Shown piece after piece: positions 43,009 through 52,503 of a stretch of 64,000 bases of DNA. The notes under the pieces were generated by a model. That model made no database searches. It worked only from the letters and a program-made list of their open reading frames with translations, and was not told the origin of the DNA. Made by a program: the position numbers and the translations under genes. Numbering within the stretch: the first letter of the stretch is position 1; each line of letters begins with the position of its first letter. The DNA comes from Selenomonadaceae bacterium (lineage in GTDB: Bacteria > Bacillota > Negativicutes > Selenomonadales > Selenomonadaceae), in NCBI GenBank assembly GCA_017535925.1, contig JAFXTD010000055.1:88258-152257 (forward strand). The letters are read 5' to 3'.

Positions 43009-43560
43009 TCAGCCGCCGAGCAGAGGTTGATTGTATTTGTAAAGAGCTTGATTCGCCAAGTCCACGTCAAAAATTTTGTACTCAATGAAGTAGGAAACAA
43101 TCATGTCGCTCAAAATCGTTTTGTTCAAAGTGTAGCCGGCGGCGGCAAGAAGTTTTTGCGTCTTGTCGAAGTCGAGTTTCAAAGCAAGTGCAAAGGCAAG
43201 GGCGGTTTGCTTACTCGGCTTGTAGTCGGGGTGATTGGCGATTTTCGAAAAGTGTCTTCGGTCAATGTTTGCGCGAGTGTAGATCGCAGAATTTTTTTCG
43301 CCGCTCTCTTTGATTAATCGCAAAAGCATTTCGGAAAAAGTTTCGCTCTTATTTTTTCCAAACAGTTCAAGAAAATCTATGTCATCAAAATTGAAGGCAC
43401 CAAACGAATTGAAAAATGAATCTCCGCAAGAAAATTCTCTGAAAGGAAATTGTTTCAGACATTCTTTTTCGAAGCGTTTTTCAATCAGCGATTTAATTTC
43501 CGCGATAAGATTTCTCTTTAAGTAATTCTCAAGTGCCTGTTCAAAATTTTTGTTGTCCAT
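43009..43560 (-). CDS. HTH (XRE-like) protein paired with the vWA gene
   Basis: A 183-residue protein. Its C-terminal 110 residues hold an XRE-like helix-turn-helix pattern (INRRHFSKIANHPDYKPSKQT-type region, then AFALALKLDFDKTQKLLAAAGY). The N-terminal part is helical and charged. The start is the ATG at 43560 behind GGGAGG; an earlier in-frame codon overlaps nothing useful. Such proteins are seen next to vWA genes in other Firmicutes genomes, to my knowledge without a defined role. DNA binding is an inference. Confidence 0.72.
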   Translation of the reverse strand: MDNKNFEQALENYLKRNLIAEIKSLIEKRFEKECLKQFPFREFSCGDSFFNSFGAFNFDDIDFLELFGKNKSETFSEMLLRLIKESGEKNSAIYTRANIDRRHFSKIANHPDYKPSKQTALAFALALKLDFDKTQKLLAAAGYTLNKTILSDMIVSYFIEYKIFDVDLANQALYKYNQPLLGG

Positions 43561-43629
43561 GCCCGTGCCTCCCGAAAAAAATTTTAACACAAAACAAGCA
43601 CAAATTCCAAGCCGCCTTTGCGAAATGCA

Positions 43630-43658
43630 TTGACGGGAATAAATTCGGTTGATAAACT
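43630..43658 (+). promoter_or_regulatory. mutS promoter
   Basis: TTGACG (43630-43635), 17 bp, TAAACT (43653-43658) with an extended TG. It places the transcript start after the earliest in-frame codons of mutS and so supports the TTG start. Confidence 0.65.
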
Positions 43659-43689
43659 GCCTTTGACAAAAATTTTCAGAGGTGAGGAC

Positions 43690-46257
43690 TTGAACGAAAA
43701 AAATTTAACGCCGATGATGGAGCAATACCTTGCACAAAAATCTCAACACCCGAACGAACTTTTATTTTTCCGGCTCGGCGATTTTTTTGAGATGTTTAAC
43801 GAGGACGCAGTGACTGCCTCGCGGGAAATCGGTTTGACTTTAACGCATCGTCAAAAAGTTCCGATGTGCGGGGTGCCCGCTCACGCCGTCGAAGGTTATC
43901 TGCAAAAGCTTGTTGCCAAAGGTTATCGCGTGGCAATCGTCGACCAAATCGGAGACCCGAAAGCTAAAGGCTTAACCGAACGCGCCCTGACCAAAATCGT
44001 CACGCCCGGCACGATTCTCACGGAAGAAACTTTGACGAACGCCGGCAACAATTATCTCGTCTTGCTTGTTGAGGGCGGCGAGGAAATTTCTTTGGCGGGC
44101 GCGGATATTTCTACGGGCGAATTTTTTTATTGCCTCTACGACGGACAAAATCGCGAACAAAATCTTTTCGACGAACTCTATCGCTTGAGCCCGCATGAAA
44201 TTTTAATCGCGGGTGAGCCGACTTTTTTCAAGCGGTTGAAAAATTTTTCCGACCTCAAGCTTGAAGGATGCACCTTCACGACTTTTGACGCCGAAAAAAA
44301 TTCCGACAAAAATTTTTCCGCAGAACACTTCGACGAAAACGAATTGCCCGCCGCCGAACTTGCCGCTCGTGCCGTCGAAAATCTTCTGCAATACATTCAC
44401 GCGACCGTCCGCACAGACTTAAAGCATCTTTCAAAACTCACGCGCCTCGACATGAGCAATCATTTAATCCTCGACGCGACCGCTTTAAAAAATTTGGAAG
44501 TCGTCAAAAATCTGCGCGACGGCTCAAAAAAAGATACGCTCTTTGCCGTGCTCGACTTCACGAAGACGCCGCTCGGAAATCGTCTGTTGCGTCGGTGGTT
44601 GGAAAGTCCGCTTGTCGACATTGCCGCGATTAATCGACGCCTCGACGCCGTGGAGGAGCTGTTTAAAAATTTCACGACGCGGAGGAATTTGCGCGAGACT
44701 TTGAGGGACATTCACGACTTCGAACGCCTCATGACAAAGATTGAAGTCGGCTCGGCAAATGCCCGCGACTTGACCGCACTGAAAATTTCGATGTTCGCCC
44801 TGCCGAAGATTGCAGAAATTCTTGACGGCTTGACGAGCGATATTCTTGCCGCGTGTCGTGACGGCTTGGGCGATTTTTCAAACGAGGCAAAACTTATCGA
44901 CGAGGCAATCAGCGAAAACGCCTCCTTGTCCGTTCGTGACGGAGGAATTATCAACGGCGGCTACAACGAGGAACTTGATGAACTTCGCCGCATTTCAATG
45001 GACAGCCGCGCCTTCCTCCAAGAATTTGAAACGCGTGAAAAAACTCGGACGGGGATTCGCACGCTCAAGGTTGGCTACAATCGCGTCTTCGGATATTACA
45101 TTGAAGTCAGCAAAGGTGCTTCGGGGAAAGTTCCCGCCAATTACATTCGCAAGCAGACACTCGTAAACGCCGAACGATATATCACGCCCGAATTGAAAGA
45201 CTTTGAAACAAAAATTCTCGGCGCGCAGGAACGAATCGTTAATCTCGAATACAATCTTTTCTGCGAAGTCCGCGACCGAATCAAAAATCGTTTATCGCAA
45301 ATTCAAGACACCGCAAAGCGTATCGCGTTGATTGACGTTATCGCAAGCCTCGCCGAAGCCGCGCACATTAACAACTACACACGACCCGATTTAAATATCG
45401 ACGGCGCGATTGAAATTCGTGACGGGAGGCATCCTCTTGTCGAAAGAATTTTGAGCGGCAGTCTCTTTGTCCCGAACGATACGAGCCTTTCCAACAATCG
45501 TTGTGCAATGATGATTATCACCGGCCCGAACATGGCGGGCAAGTCCACTTACATGCGGCAAGTTGCCCTGTTGACTTTGATGACGCAGGCGGGCAGTTTC
45601 ATTCCGGCGGCAAGCGCGAATATTTGTCCCGTCGACAGAATTTTTACGAGAATCGGCGCAAGTGATGACTTGGTCAGCGGGCAATCGACTTTCATGGTTG
45701 AAATGAACGAGGTCGCGCAGATTTTGAAATACGCAACCAAACGCAGCTTGATTGTCCTCGACGAGGTCGGGCGAGGAACTTCCACCTTCGACGGCATGAG
45801 CATTGCACGCGCCGTGATTGAATACATTGATAAAAAAATTCGCGCCAAGACTCTTTTCGCCACGCACTATCACGAATTGACAGACCTCGCCGAAACTTCC
45901 GAACGCATTGAAAATTTTTGTGTGGCAGTCAGGGAACGCGGCAACGAAGTTATTTTCTTGAGGCGAATCAAACAAGGCGGCGCGGATAAATCTTACGGCA
46001 TTCAAGTTGCAAAGTTGGCAGGGCTTCCGAATTCCGTGATGCGTCGTGCCGAAGAAATTTTAAAGTCAATGGAAACAGCCGAGCCTGTCCGCCCCGTCGT
46101 CACACAAAAAAAATCCTCAATGCAAATGCCGGGCTTGTTCATGGCGCAGGGCATGAAAGATTTGCTCGCGCTTGACGTGCCCAGCTTGACGCCGATTGAG
46201 GCAATGACTAAACTTTATGAGTTACAACAACAAGCAAGAAAGGAGCTTGGACAATGA
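43690..46257 (+). CDS. mutS: DNA mismatch repair protein MutS
   Basis: Recognises mismatches and small loops. The 855-residue length is normal. The mismatch-reading motif is RLGDFFEMF; Walker A is GPNMAGKSTYMRQ, Walker B LIVLDEVGRGTSTFDG. The start is TTG at 43690 with GAGGTGAGG upstream; the aligned N-terminus MNEKNLTPMMEQYL fits the family. The stop overlaps the next gene start (ATGA). Confidence 0.96.
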   Translation: MNEKNLTPMMEQYLAQKSQHPNELLFFRLGDFFEMFNEDAVTASREIGLTLTHRQKVPMCGVPAHAVEGYLQKLVAKGYRVAIVDQIGDPKAKGLTERALTKIVTPGTILTEETLTNAGNNYLVLLVEGGEEISLAGADISTGEFFYCLYDGQNREQNLFDELYRLSPHEILIAGEPTFFKRLKNFSDLKLEGCTFTTFDAEKNSDKNFSAEHFDENELPAAELAARAVENLLQYIHATVRTDLKHLSKLTRLDMSNHLILDATALKNLEVVKNLRDGSKKDTLFAVLDFTKTPLGNRLLRRWLESPLVDIAAINRRLDAVEELFKNFTTRRNLRETLRDIHDFERLMTKIEVGSANARDLTALKISMFALPKIAEILDGLTSDILAACRDGLGDFSNEAKLIDEAISENASLSVRDGGIINGGYNEELDELRRISMDSRAFLQEFETREKTRTGIRTLKVGYNRVFGYYIEVSKGASGKVPANYIRKQTLVNAERYITPELKDFETKILGAQERIVNLEYNLFCEVRDRIKNRLSQIQDTAKRIALIDVIASLAEAAHINNYTRPDLNIDGAIEIRDGRHPLVERILSGSLFVPNDTSLSNNRCAMMIITGPNMAGKSTYMRQVALLTLMTQAGSFIPAASANICPVDRIFTRIGASDDLVSGQSTFMVEMNEVAQILKYATKRSLIVLDEVGRGTSTFDGMSIARAVIEYIDKKIRAKTLFATHYHELTDLAETSERIENFCVAVRERGNEVIFLRRIKQGGADKSYGIQVAKLAGLPNSVMRRAEEILKSMETAEPVRPVVTQKKSSMQMPGLFMAQGMKDLLALDVPSLTPIEAMTKLYELQQQARKELGQ

Positions 46258-47033
46258 AAAAAATTTTTGTGCTGCTGATGATTATCTTGACGGTGAGCGG
46301 TTGCGGCTCGTCGAACGGCAAAGAGGATTCTTCGCCGCGAATCGGTACGCTTACTCAACTGAACGCAACGCCTCCGCAAGGAACAAATTTCTACGACAAC
46401 TTCAACTCAATGCAAATGGCTCTCTCCACCAACACAATCGACACGCTTAAAACTTACGGCAGTGTTGCCAAGTACATGACCGCCAACAATTCCGATTTCG
46501 CGATAAAAGATTCACAGACCGTTCCGCTCGTCGACAATTTCTGTTGTGCACTGCGCGAGGAGGATGTTGATTTGAAAAATTCCTTCGACGCCGCGATTGC
46601 CTCAATGAAAGACGACGGAACTCTTGACGCGCTGATTAAAAATTTTATCGACAATCCTTCCGAAACGCCGCAAGCCGTTGAAATTTCCAAAATCGATGGC
46701 GCGGATACAATCAAGGTCGGTGTGACGGGTGACTTGCCGCCGCTTGACCTCGTGCTTGCAGACGGAACGCCCGCAGGTTTTAATACAGCTGTCCTCGCCG
46801 AAATCAGCAAGCGTATCGGGAAAAATATCGAACTCATTCAAGTTGACAGCGGAGCTCGTGCCGCCGCTTTGACTTCCAAACTTGTCGACGTTATCTTTTG
46901 GGTCGTCGTGCCCGCAGATGATTCAAACCGCCCGAAAGATTTTGACATGCCCGAAGGTGTTGCCGTCACGAAGCCTTACTATCAAGATGTTGTCGTCGAC
47001 GTGAATCTTTCAAACCTCGCGGCAGGCTTTTGA
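46254..47033 (+). CDS. Solute-binding lipoprotein, SBP family 3-like, lobes apparently swapped
   Basis: A 259-residue lipoprotein (signal ends LTVSGC). The second half (TIKVGVTGDLPPLDLVLADGTP to VDVIFWVVVP) reads like the N-terminal lobe of family 3 solute-binding proteins. The first half (RIGTLTQLN, MQMALSTNTIDTL, then EDVDLKNSFDAAIASMKDDG) reads like the C-terminal lobe. The order thus looks circularly permuted compared with the usual amino-acid binding protein. No permease or ATPase is adjacent. The ATG overlaps the mutS stop, so it is translated with mutS, an odd partner. Confidence 0.75.
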   Translation: MKKIFVLLMIILTVSGCGSSNGKEDSSPRIGTLTQLNATPPQGTNFYDNFNSMQMALSTNTIDTLKTYGSVAKYMTANNSDFAIKDSQTVPLVDNFCCALREEDVDLKNSFDAAIASMKDDGTLDALIKNFIDNPSETPQAVEISKIDGADTIKVGVTGDLPPLDLVLADGTPAGFNTAVLAEISKRIGKNIELIQVDSGARAAALTSKLVDVIFWVVVPADDSNRPKDFDMPEGVAVTKPYYQDVVVDVNLSNLAAGF

Positions 47034-47051
47034 TTGTGAGGAGTGAACTTC

Positions 47052-48131
47052 ATGGCGAAGAACAAAAACCTCAACTCGGCGGCGAAGGCCAAGAAGGATG
47101 AATTCTACACACAGCTCCGTGACATCGAAAACGAATTACGCTACTACCGTCAACACTTCAAAGACAAAATCGTTTTGTGCAACTGCGACGACCCCTACGA
47201 AAGCGAATTCTTCAAATACTTTGCGATTTATTTCAATCAGCTCGGCTTGAAAAAATTAATCGCGACGTGTTATGCAGGTTCGCCGATTGTCCAGACGGAA
47301 CTCGATTTTTGGGGAACGCCAAACGAAAATCCTCACTTTGACAAGCGCAGGCAGGCAATCAAGTTTGAAGTCAGCGAGGTTAAAGATTGGAACGGAGACG
47401 GCGCGACGGACCTCGACGACGTGAAACTTTTGCTTGAGACAAACAAAAATGTCGTGACGTATCTTAACGGCGACGGAGATTTTCGTTCGCCCGAATGTGT
47501 GGAAGCACTCAAGGAGGCGGATATTGTCGTGACGAATCCTCCGTTCAGCCTCTTTCGCGAATACGTTGCCCTGCTCATGAAGTACGATAAAAAATTTTTG
47601 ATTATCGGCAACATCAATGCGATAACTTACAAAGAAATTTTCCCGCTGATTATGCAAAATAAAATTTGGCTCGGCTACGGCATGGGCAGAGCAATTTCCG
47701 GCTTTATGGTTCCCGAAACTTATGAACTTTACGGAACGGAGGCGCGAATCAATGAACAAGGTCAACGGATTGTTGCAACGAATCAATGTTTGTGGCTGAC
47801 GAACTTGGATATTAGCAAGCGGCATGAAGATATTTTATTGTTCAAACGCTATTCGCAAGAGCCGGAGCTTTTTCCTCACTACGACAACTACGACGCAATC
47901 GAAGTTCCGAAGACGGCTTTTATCCCTTGCGATTACGAAGGCGTCATGGGCGTGCCGATAACTTTCCTCGACAAATACAATCCCGACCAATTTGAAATTC
48001 TCGGTCACACTTCAAGCAATGATTTAAGTCCTGCGGTTGAGGCGTTGCGCACCGACCCGAAAAATCGAAATCGCGGAATCATAAACGGCAAGCAGAAATA
48101 TGACAGAATTTTGATTAGGCGGAGGCAATGA
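47052..48131 (+). CDS. Adenine-specific DNA methyltransferase, EcoRI family
   Basis: A 359-residue methylase resembling the EcoRI adenine methyltransferase family (PF13651). The catalytic motif IV is TNPPFSLFREY. Upstream segments FYTQLRDIENELRYYRQHF and VLCNCDDPYESEFFKYFA, and the ending KYDRILIRRR, fit the family. It would protect a specific site by N6-adenine methylation. ATG at 47052 behind GAGGAGTG. The next gene is a DUF262-HNH nuclease-like protein one base away, so the two likely form a restriction-modification or related defence pair. Confidence 0.85.
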   Translation: MAKNKNLNSAAKAKKDEFYTQLRDIENELRYYRQHFKDKIVLCNCDDPYESEFFKYFAIYFNQLGLKKLIATCYAGSPIVQTELDFWGTPNENPHFDKRRQAIKFEVSEVKDWNGDGATDLDDVKLLLETNKNVVTYLNGDGDFRSPECVEALKEADIVVTNPPFSLFREYVALLMKYDKKFLIIGNINAITYKEIFPLIMQNKIWLGYGMGRAISGFMVPETYELYGTEARINEQGQRIVATNQCLWLTNLDISKRHEDILLFKRYSQEPELFPHYDNYDAIEVPKTAFIPCDYEGVMGVPITFLDKYNPDQFEILGHTSSNDLSPAVEALRTDPKNRNRGIINGKQKYDRILIRRRQ

Positions 48132-48132
48132 A

Positions 48133-49233
48133 ATGGAAATTACAATGCACGAGATACCGGTTCGCGAAGTGGCGAAAGATTTTTTCGACGACCCGAATCG
48201 CGGCTGCAGAGGTTACGGCGGCAAGTTGAACATACGCCCCGCCTTTCAACGCGAATTTGTCTATGACGACGACAAACGCAACAAAGTGATTCGCACGGTC
48301 AAGAAAGACTTTCCGCTGAACGTGATGTATTGGGTTCGGAGCGACGACGGAACATTTGAAATGCTTGACGGACAACAGCGCACGATTTCAATTTGCCAAT
48401 ACGTGACGGGCGGCTTTTCACTCGACCATAAAAGTTTCGGGAGCTTGACGGGAACGGAGCGGGAACAATTTTTAAATTATCGATTGATGATTTACATTTG
48501 CGAGGGCAACGACCAAGAGAAGCTTGATTGGTTTGAGATAATCAACACGGCAGGCGAGAAGCTTACGACGCAGGAGGCGCGCAATGCAATTTATTCTTGC
48601 TCTTGGCTGACGGACGCGAAAAAATTTTTCAGCAAGCCCGGTTGCCCCGCGCAAATTCAATACGGCAAATATCTGAACGGCAAGGCGATCCGTCAAGATT
48701 TTTTGGAGACCGCGCTCAAGTGGATAGTCGACAGCAAAAATTTTTCAAAGCCCGAAGATTACATGGACTTGCAGAAAAAAAACAATACGCCGACCGCCGT
48801 CGAGTTGCGAAAATATTTTGAAGCGGTGTTCGCTTGGGTTCAGAAGACCTTCCCGCATTTTCGCACCTATATGAAAGGCTTGGCTTGGGGAATTTTTTAC
48901 AACAAATATTCCGAGAAGACTTTTAACGCGGCGGCTTTGGAGAAGGACATTGAGCGATTGCTGAAAGACAAGGAAGTAACAAGCAAGCGCGGGATTTATG
49001 AATATCTTTTGAGCGGCGAAGAAAAGCATTTGAACTTGCGACAATTTGACGACGACATTAAGCAGACGGTTTATGAATCGCAGGCGGGAATTTGTGTGAT
49101 TTGCAAGGAACATTTTGAGCTTGAAGAGATGGAAGCGGATCATATAACACCTTGGAGCGAGGGCGGCAAAACGGAATTAAACAACTGTCAAATGCTGTGC
49201 AAGGCTTGCAACCGACGCAAAGGCAATCGATAA
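48133..49233 (+). CDS. DUF262 protein with C-terminal HNH endonuclease
   Basis: A 366-residue protein. The N-terminal DUF262 part (ParB/sulfiredoxin-like nucleotide-hydrolysing fold) has QREFVYDDDKRNKVIRT and the motif LDGQQRTISI. The C-terminal 60 residues are an McrA-type HNH nuclease: CVICKEHF, EADHITPWSEGGKT, NCQMLCKACN, with both CxxC pairs and the catalytic histidine. DUF262-HNH proteins include the GmrSD type IV nucleases and other anti-phage factors. It stands one base after a methyltransferase gene, with GGAGG in the tail of that gene, and ends 19 bp before mutL. Confidence 0.87.
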   Translation: MEITMHEIPVREVAKDFFDDPNRGCRGYGGKLNIRPAFQREFVYDDDKRNKVIRTVKKDFPLNVMYWVRSDDGTFEMLDGQQRTISICQYVTGGFSLDHKSFGSLTGTEREQFLNYRLMIYICEGNDQEKLDWFEIINTAGEKLTTQEARNAIYSCSWLTDAKKFFSKPGCPAQIQYGKYLNGKAIRQDFLETALKWIVDSKNFSKPEDYMDLQKKNNTPTAVELRKYFEAVFAWVQKTFPHFRTYMKGLAWGIFYNKYSEKTFNAAALEKDIERLLKDKEVTSKRGIYEYLLSGEEKHLNLRQFDDDIKQTVYESQAGICVICKEHFELEEMEADHITPWSEGGKTELNNCQMLCKACNRRKGNR

Positions 49234-49252
49234 AATTTTTGGTGGTGAGCAA

Positions 49253-51085
49253 ATGGGTAAGATAAAACTTTTGGACAACAGCACGATAAACAAAATCGCG
49301 GCGGGCGAGGTCGTCGAACGCCCTGCCTCCGTCGTCAAAGAGCTTGTGGAAAATTCAATCGACGCGGGCGCGAAACGAATCGAAATTGAAATTCAAAACG
49401 GCGGCAAGTTATTGATTCGCGTGACTGACGACGGCTGCGGCATGGACAAGGAAGATGCGGCTCTTTCCGTTCGTCGACACGCAACCGGCAAACTTTCCAA
49501 AGTCGCAGACCTTCAACGAATCACGACGCTCGGTTTCAGAGGCGAGGCTCTTCCCACGATAGCTGCCGTGTCGAAGTTCACTTTGCAAACACGTTGCGCC
49601 GAAGACGAACTTGGCATCAAAATTAAAATCGAAGGCGGCAAAACTCAAGACGTGCACGAAGTCGGTTGCAAAATCGGCACGACGATTCTGGTTGAAGATT
49701 TATTTTTCAACACGCCCGCCCGCTTGAAATTTTTAAAAGCCACGCCGACCGAATCAAATAAAATTCACGACTTCATTGTCAAGCTTGCGTTGAGCCGCCC
49801 GGAAGTTGCTTTCCGATTTGTAAACGGCAACCGCACCGCTCTTGCCACGCCCGGCAACGGAAAAATTATCGACACGTTGAGCGCGATTTACGGCACCGAA
49901 CTGACCGATTCTCTTTTGACGTTGAAACTTGACGACGAGGATTTTAAATTGCGCGGCTTCGTGACAAAGCCGAACATTTTGAAAAGCTATCGCGGCTGGC
50001 AGACGTTCATAATCAACGGGCGCGTTGTTGAAAATCGGACAATCGCAAAGGCGGTCGACGAATCTTACAAGTCGCTTGTCCCGAAGACGGGCTTTCCTTT
50101 GGCAGTCTTGATAATCGACGTGCCGCAAAATTCAATCGACGTGAACGTTCACCCGCAGAAGCTTGAAATAAAATTTGAGGACGAGGGAAGAATTTTCAAA
50201 GCAGTTTATCATGCCGTGCGCGAGGCGGTCGAAGGCAAACACTCTTCACCCGAACCGATTGAACACGATTTGACGGAAGTAGCCGCCGCGCCGGAAACGC
50301 CTCACTTTGAGCAATTGGATTTGGGCGAAGAATTTCAAGAACCTCCCAAGAAAAAATCCGAACGCAAAAAAAATCCCAAAGACGATTTCGACCTCGAAAA
50401 AATTTTGACTCAAGCAGAGGCACGAAAAAATCCTCCGCCCGAAGAAAAAAATCAGCCCGAAAAAATTTCCGAGCCTGAAGAAAAAATTATGCCCGAAAAA
50501 AAATCCGAGCTTGAACTTGAACCCGTCGGGCAAGTCGCCCGCTGTTATATCGTGGCGCAAAGCGGAAATGATTTGTATATTGTCGATCAACACGCCGCGC
50601 ACGAGAGGATTTTATTCGACAGGCTGAACGCTTACACAAAACAAATTCCCGCGCAAGGCTTGTTGATTCATCGCGTTTTGAAATTCGATTCGCGTGAGGC
50701 AGAGTTGATTGAAAAAAATCTTTCGGTCTTCGCCGAGTTGGGATTCACTTTGGAGCCGAGCGGAGAAAACGAATTCCGCGTGACCGAAGTGCCGCTTGAC
50801 GCCGCCGACACCGACGCCGAAAATCTTTTGCGCGGGATAATCGAGGAGATATTCAACGGCTTGAACGAGGCGGAAGACCTCGCGAAAAAAATTCGTCAAT
50901 CGGTTTTGGCAATGACGGCATGCAAGGCGGCGATAAAAGCGGGTCAAGAGCTCAACCTTCGGCAAATGCAAATCCTGCTCAACGACCTGTCGAAGACGCC
51001 GCACCCGCACACTTGCCCGCACGGTCGCCCGACGATAATAAAATTTTCAAGCGCAGACCTCGCCAAAATGTTCAAACGCACTTGA
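49253..51085 (+). CDS. mutL: DNA mismatch repair protein MutL
   Basis: Couples mismatch recognition by MutS to strand cutting. It has 610 residues. The ATPase domain has ENSIDAGA, DDGCGM and TLGFRGEALP. A charged linker (about 345-420, rich in E, K and P) leads to the dimerisation and endonuclease domain, with DQHAAHERILFDR, ACKAAIKAGQ and CPHGRP, the metal-site motifs of nicking MutL proteins. The last glutamate of the DQHA motif is aspartate here. ATG behind GGTGGTGAG. Confidence 0.95.
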   Translation: MGKIKLLDNSTINKIAAGEVVERPASVVKELVENSIDAGAKRIEIEIQNGGKLLIRVTDDGCGMDKEDAALSVRRHATGKLSKVADLQRITTLGFRGEALPTIAAVSKFTLQTRCAEDELGIKIKIEGGKTQDVHEVGCKIGTTILVEDLFFNTPARLKFLKATPTESNKIHDFIVKLALSRPEVAFRFVNGNRTALATPGNGKIIDTLSAIYGTELTDSLLTLKLDDEDFKLRGFVTKPNILKSYRGWQTFIINGRVVENRTIAKAVDESYKSLVPKTGFPLAVLIIDVPQNSIDVNVHPQKLEIKFEDEGRIFKAVYHAVREAVEGKHSSPEPIEHDLTEVAAAPETPHFEQLDLGEEFQEPPKKKSERKKNPKDDFDLEKILTQAEARKNPPPEEKNQPEKISEPEEKIMPEKKSELELEPVGQVARCYIVAQSGNDLYIVDQHAAHERILFDRLNAYTKQIPAQGLLIHRVLKFDSREAELIEKNLSVFAELGFTLEPSGENEFRVTEVPLDAADTDAENLLRGIIEEIFNGLNEAEDLAKKIRQSVLAMTACKAAIKAGQELNLRQMQILLNDLSKTPHPHTCPHGRPTIIKFSSADLAKMFKRT

Positions 51086-51149
51086 CAGTAACCTTCAGTT
51101 AAAATTACTTTTCTTTTGTTGCGTCCTGTTCAGCTGTCAGGATTTTTCA

Positions 51150-51177
51150 TTCCCAATTCCCAATTCCCAATTCCTAA
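51150..51177 (-). repeat. Heptamer array between mutL and rsmB
   Basis: Four units. On the minus strand: TTAGGAA, TTGGGAA, TTGGGAA, TTGGGAA. It lies just past the rsmB terminator in the rsmB direction. Confidence 0.85.
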
Positions 51178-51182
51178 TTGAA

Positions 51183-51215
51183 AAAAATCCCCCGATGTTT
51201 GGTCGAGGGTTTTTA
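51183..51215. terminator. Bidirectional terminator between mutL and rsmB
   Basis: CCCTCGA / TCGGGGG stem (51209-51189 on the minus strand) with a 7-nt loop and T runs on both sides. Confidence 0.75.
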
Positions 51216-52502
51216 TTTTTTGCGAATCAACTTGGCAGAAAAAAATCCGTCGGTGCCTGTGACGTGAGGCAGGAGTGTTTTCATTTCGAGGAGTTCAAAA
51301 TTTTCGTGAGCCGCCAAAAATTTTTCGACGACATTTTGATTTTCGCGCTTGAGGATTGTGCAAGTGCTGTAGACCAAAATTCCGCCGCGCTTGAGAGTTT
51401 TCGCCGCGCCGGACAAAATTTTTTCTTGCAAAGCGGGCAAGGCGTTCAATTCGTCAGAAATTTTTTTCCAACGGAGGTCGGCTTTGCGCCTCAAGACACC
51501 CAAGCCCGAACACGGAGCATCAACCAAAACTTTATCGGCTTGATTAAAAAATTTTTCGCCGATTTCGCAGGCGTCGATTAACACGGGCTCAATAATTTTT
51601 ATTCCGAGACGAGCGGCGTTTTGCTTGACGTGCTCAAGTTTTGTTTCGTAAATGTCAGCCGCAATGATTCGCCCGCGATTTTGCATGAGCTCTGCAAGAT
51701 GAGTTGTTTTGCCGCCGGGAGCCGCGCAACAATCGATAACGAATTCGCCGACTGTGGGATTCAAAAGACGCGCTGCCGTCATGGAGCTTTCGTCTTGAAC
51801 TTGGCAAAGACCTGCGCGAAGCGGTTGAAATTTATCAAGCGCGCCGTGACCTCTGCAGATGATTCCTTCGGGCGCAAGCTTTGATTCTTCGGCGTCGAGT
51901 CCGAAATTTTTCAACGCGTCCAAAATTTTTTCGCGAGTCGTCTTTAAAAAATTCACTCGCAGACAAAGCGGTGGGTCGGTGTTGTCGAAGGCTAAAATTT
52001 TTTTCGTCACGTCGAGTCCGAATTCTTCAACGAACAATTTCACGAGCCACGCGGGATGAAAATTTCTCAACGCCAATGATTGAACGTCGTCGCCGGTCGG
52101 GAAATCGGATTTATGCGGCTCCCTCACTGCCGAACGCAAAACCGCATTGACGAACTTCGACGCACCAAGCCCGCAAAATTTTTTCGACAGCTCAACCGAT
52201 TCATTGACCGCCGCCGAATTCGGAACTCTGTCCAGAAAAAAAATTTGATACATGCCGACGCGCAGGACTGCCAAAATTTTTTCGTCGACTTTGGCGAGCG
52301 AACGAGTCAGGTACTTTGAAATTTTCCAATCGAGTGACGCGCCCGCTTTAATCGTGCCGTAAACCAACTCCGTGCAAAATTTTCTGTCGAGGTCTGAAAA
52401 TTTTTCCTGCCGCAAAATTTGAGCCAACGCCACGTTTGAATAGGCTCCTTTATTCGACACGTCGTATAAAATTTTCGTCGCCGCCAATCTCACTTTATCC
52501 AT
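51213..52502 (-). CDS. rsmB: 16S rRNA (cytosine-967-C5)-methyltransferase RsmB
   Basis: Methylates C967 of 16S rRNA. It has 429 residues: an N-terminal NusB-like helical domain (1-140) and a Rossmann methylase with FVIDCCAAPGGKTTHLAEL, VDAPCSGLGVLRR (motif IV) and LVYSTCTI (motif VI), the two catalytic cysteine motifs. The ATG at 52502 follows the stop of the previous gene after one base and has no ribosome site of its own, so it is probably coupled. Confidence 0.94.
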   Translation of the reverse strand: MDKVRLAATKILYDVSNKGAYSNVALAQILRQEKFSDLDRKFCTELVYGTIKAGASLDWKISKYLTRSLAKVDEKILAVLRVGMYQIFFLDRVPNSAAVNESVELSKKFCGLGASKFVNAVLRSAVREPHKSDFPTGDDVQSLALRNFHPAWLVKLFVEEFGLDVTKKILAFDNTDPPLCLRVNFLKTTREKILDALKNFGLDAEESKLAPEGIICRGHGALDKFQPLRAGLCQVQDESSMTAARLLNPTVGEFVIDCCAAPGGKTTHLAELMQNRGRIIAADIYETKLEHVKQNAARLGIKIIEPVLIDACEIGEKFFNQADKVLVDAPCSGLGVLRRKADLRWKKISDELNALPALQEKILSGAAKTLKRGGILVYSTCTILKRENQNVVEKFLAAHENFELLEMKTLLPHVTGTDGFFSAKLIRKK

Positions 52503-52503
52503 A

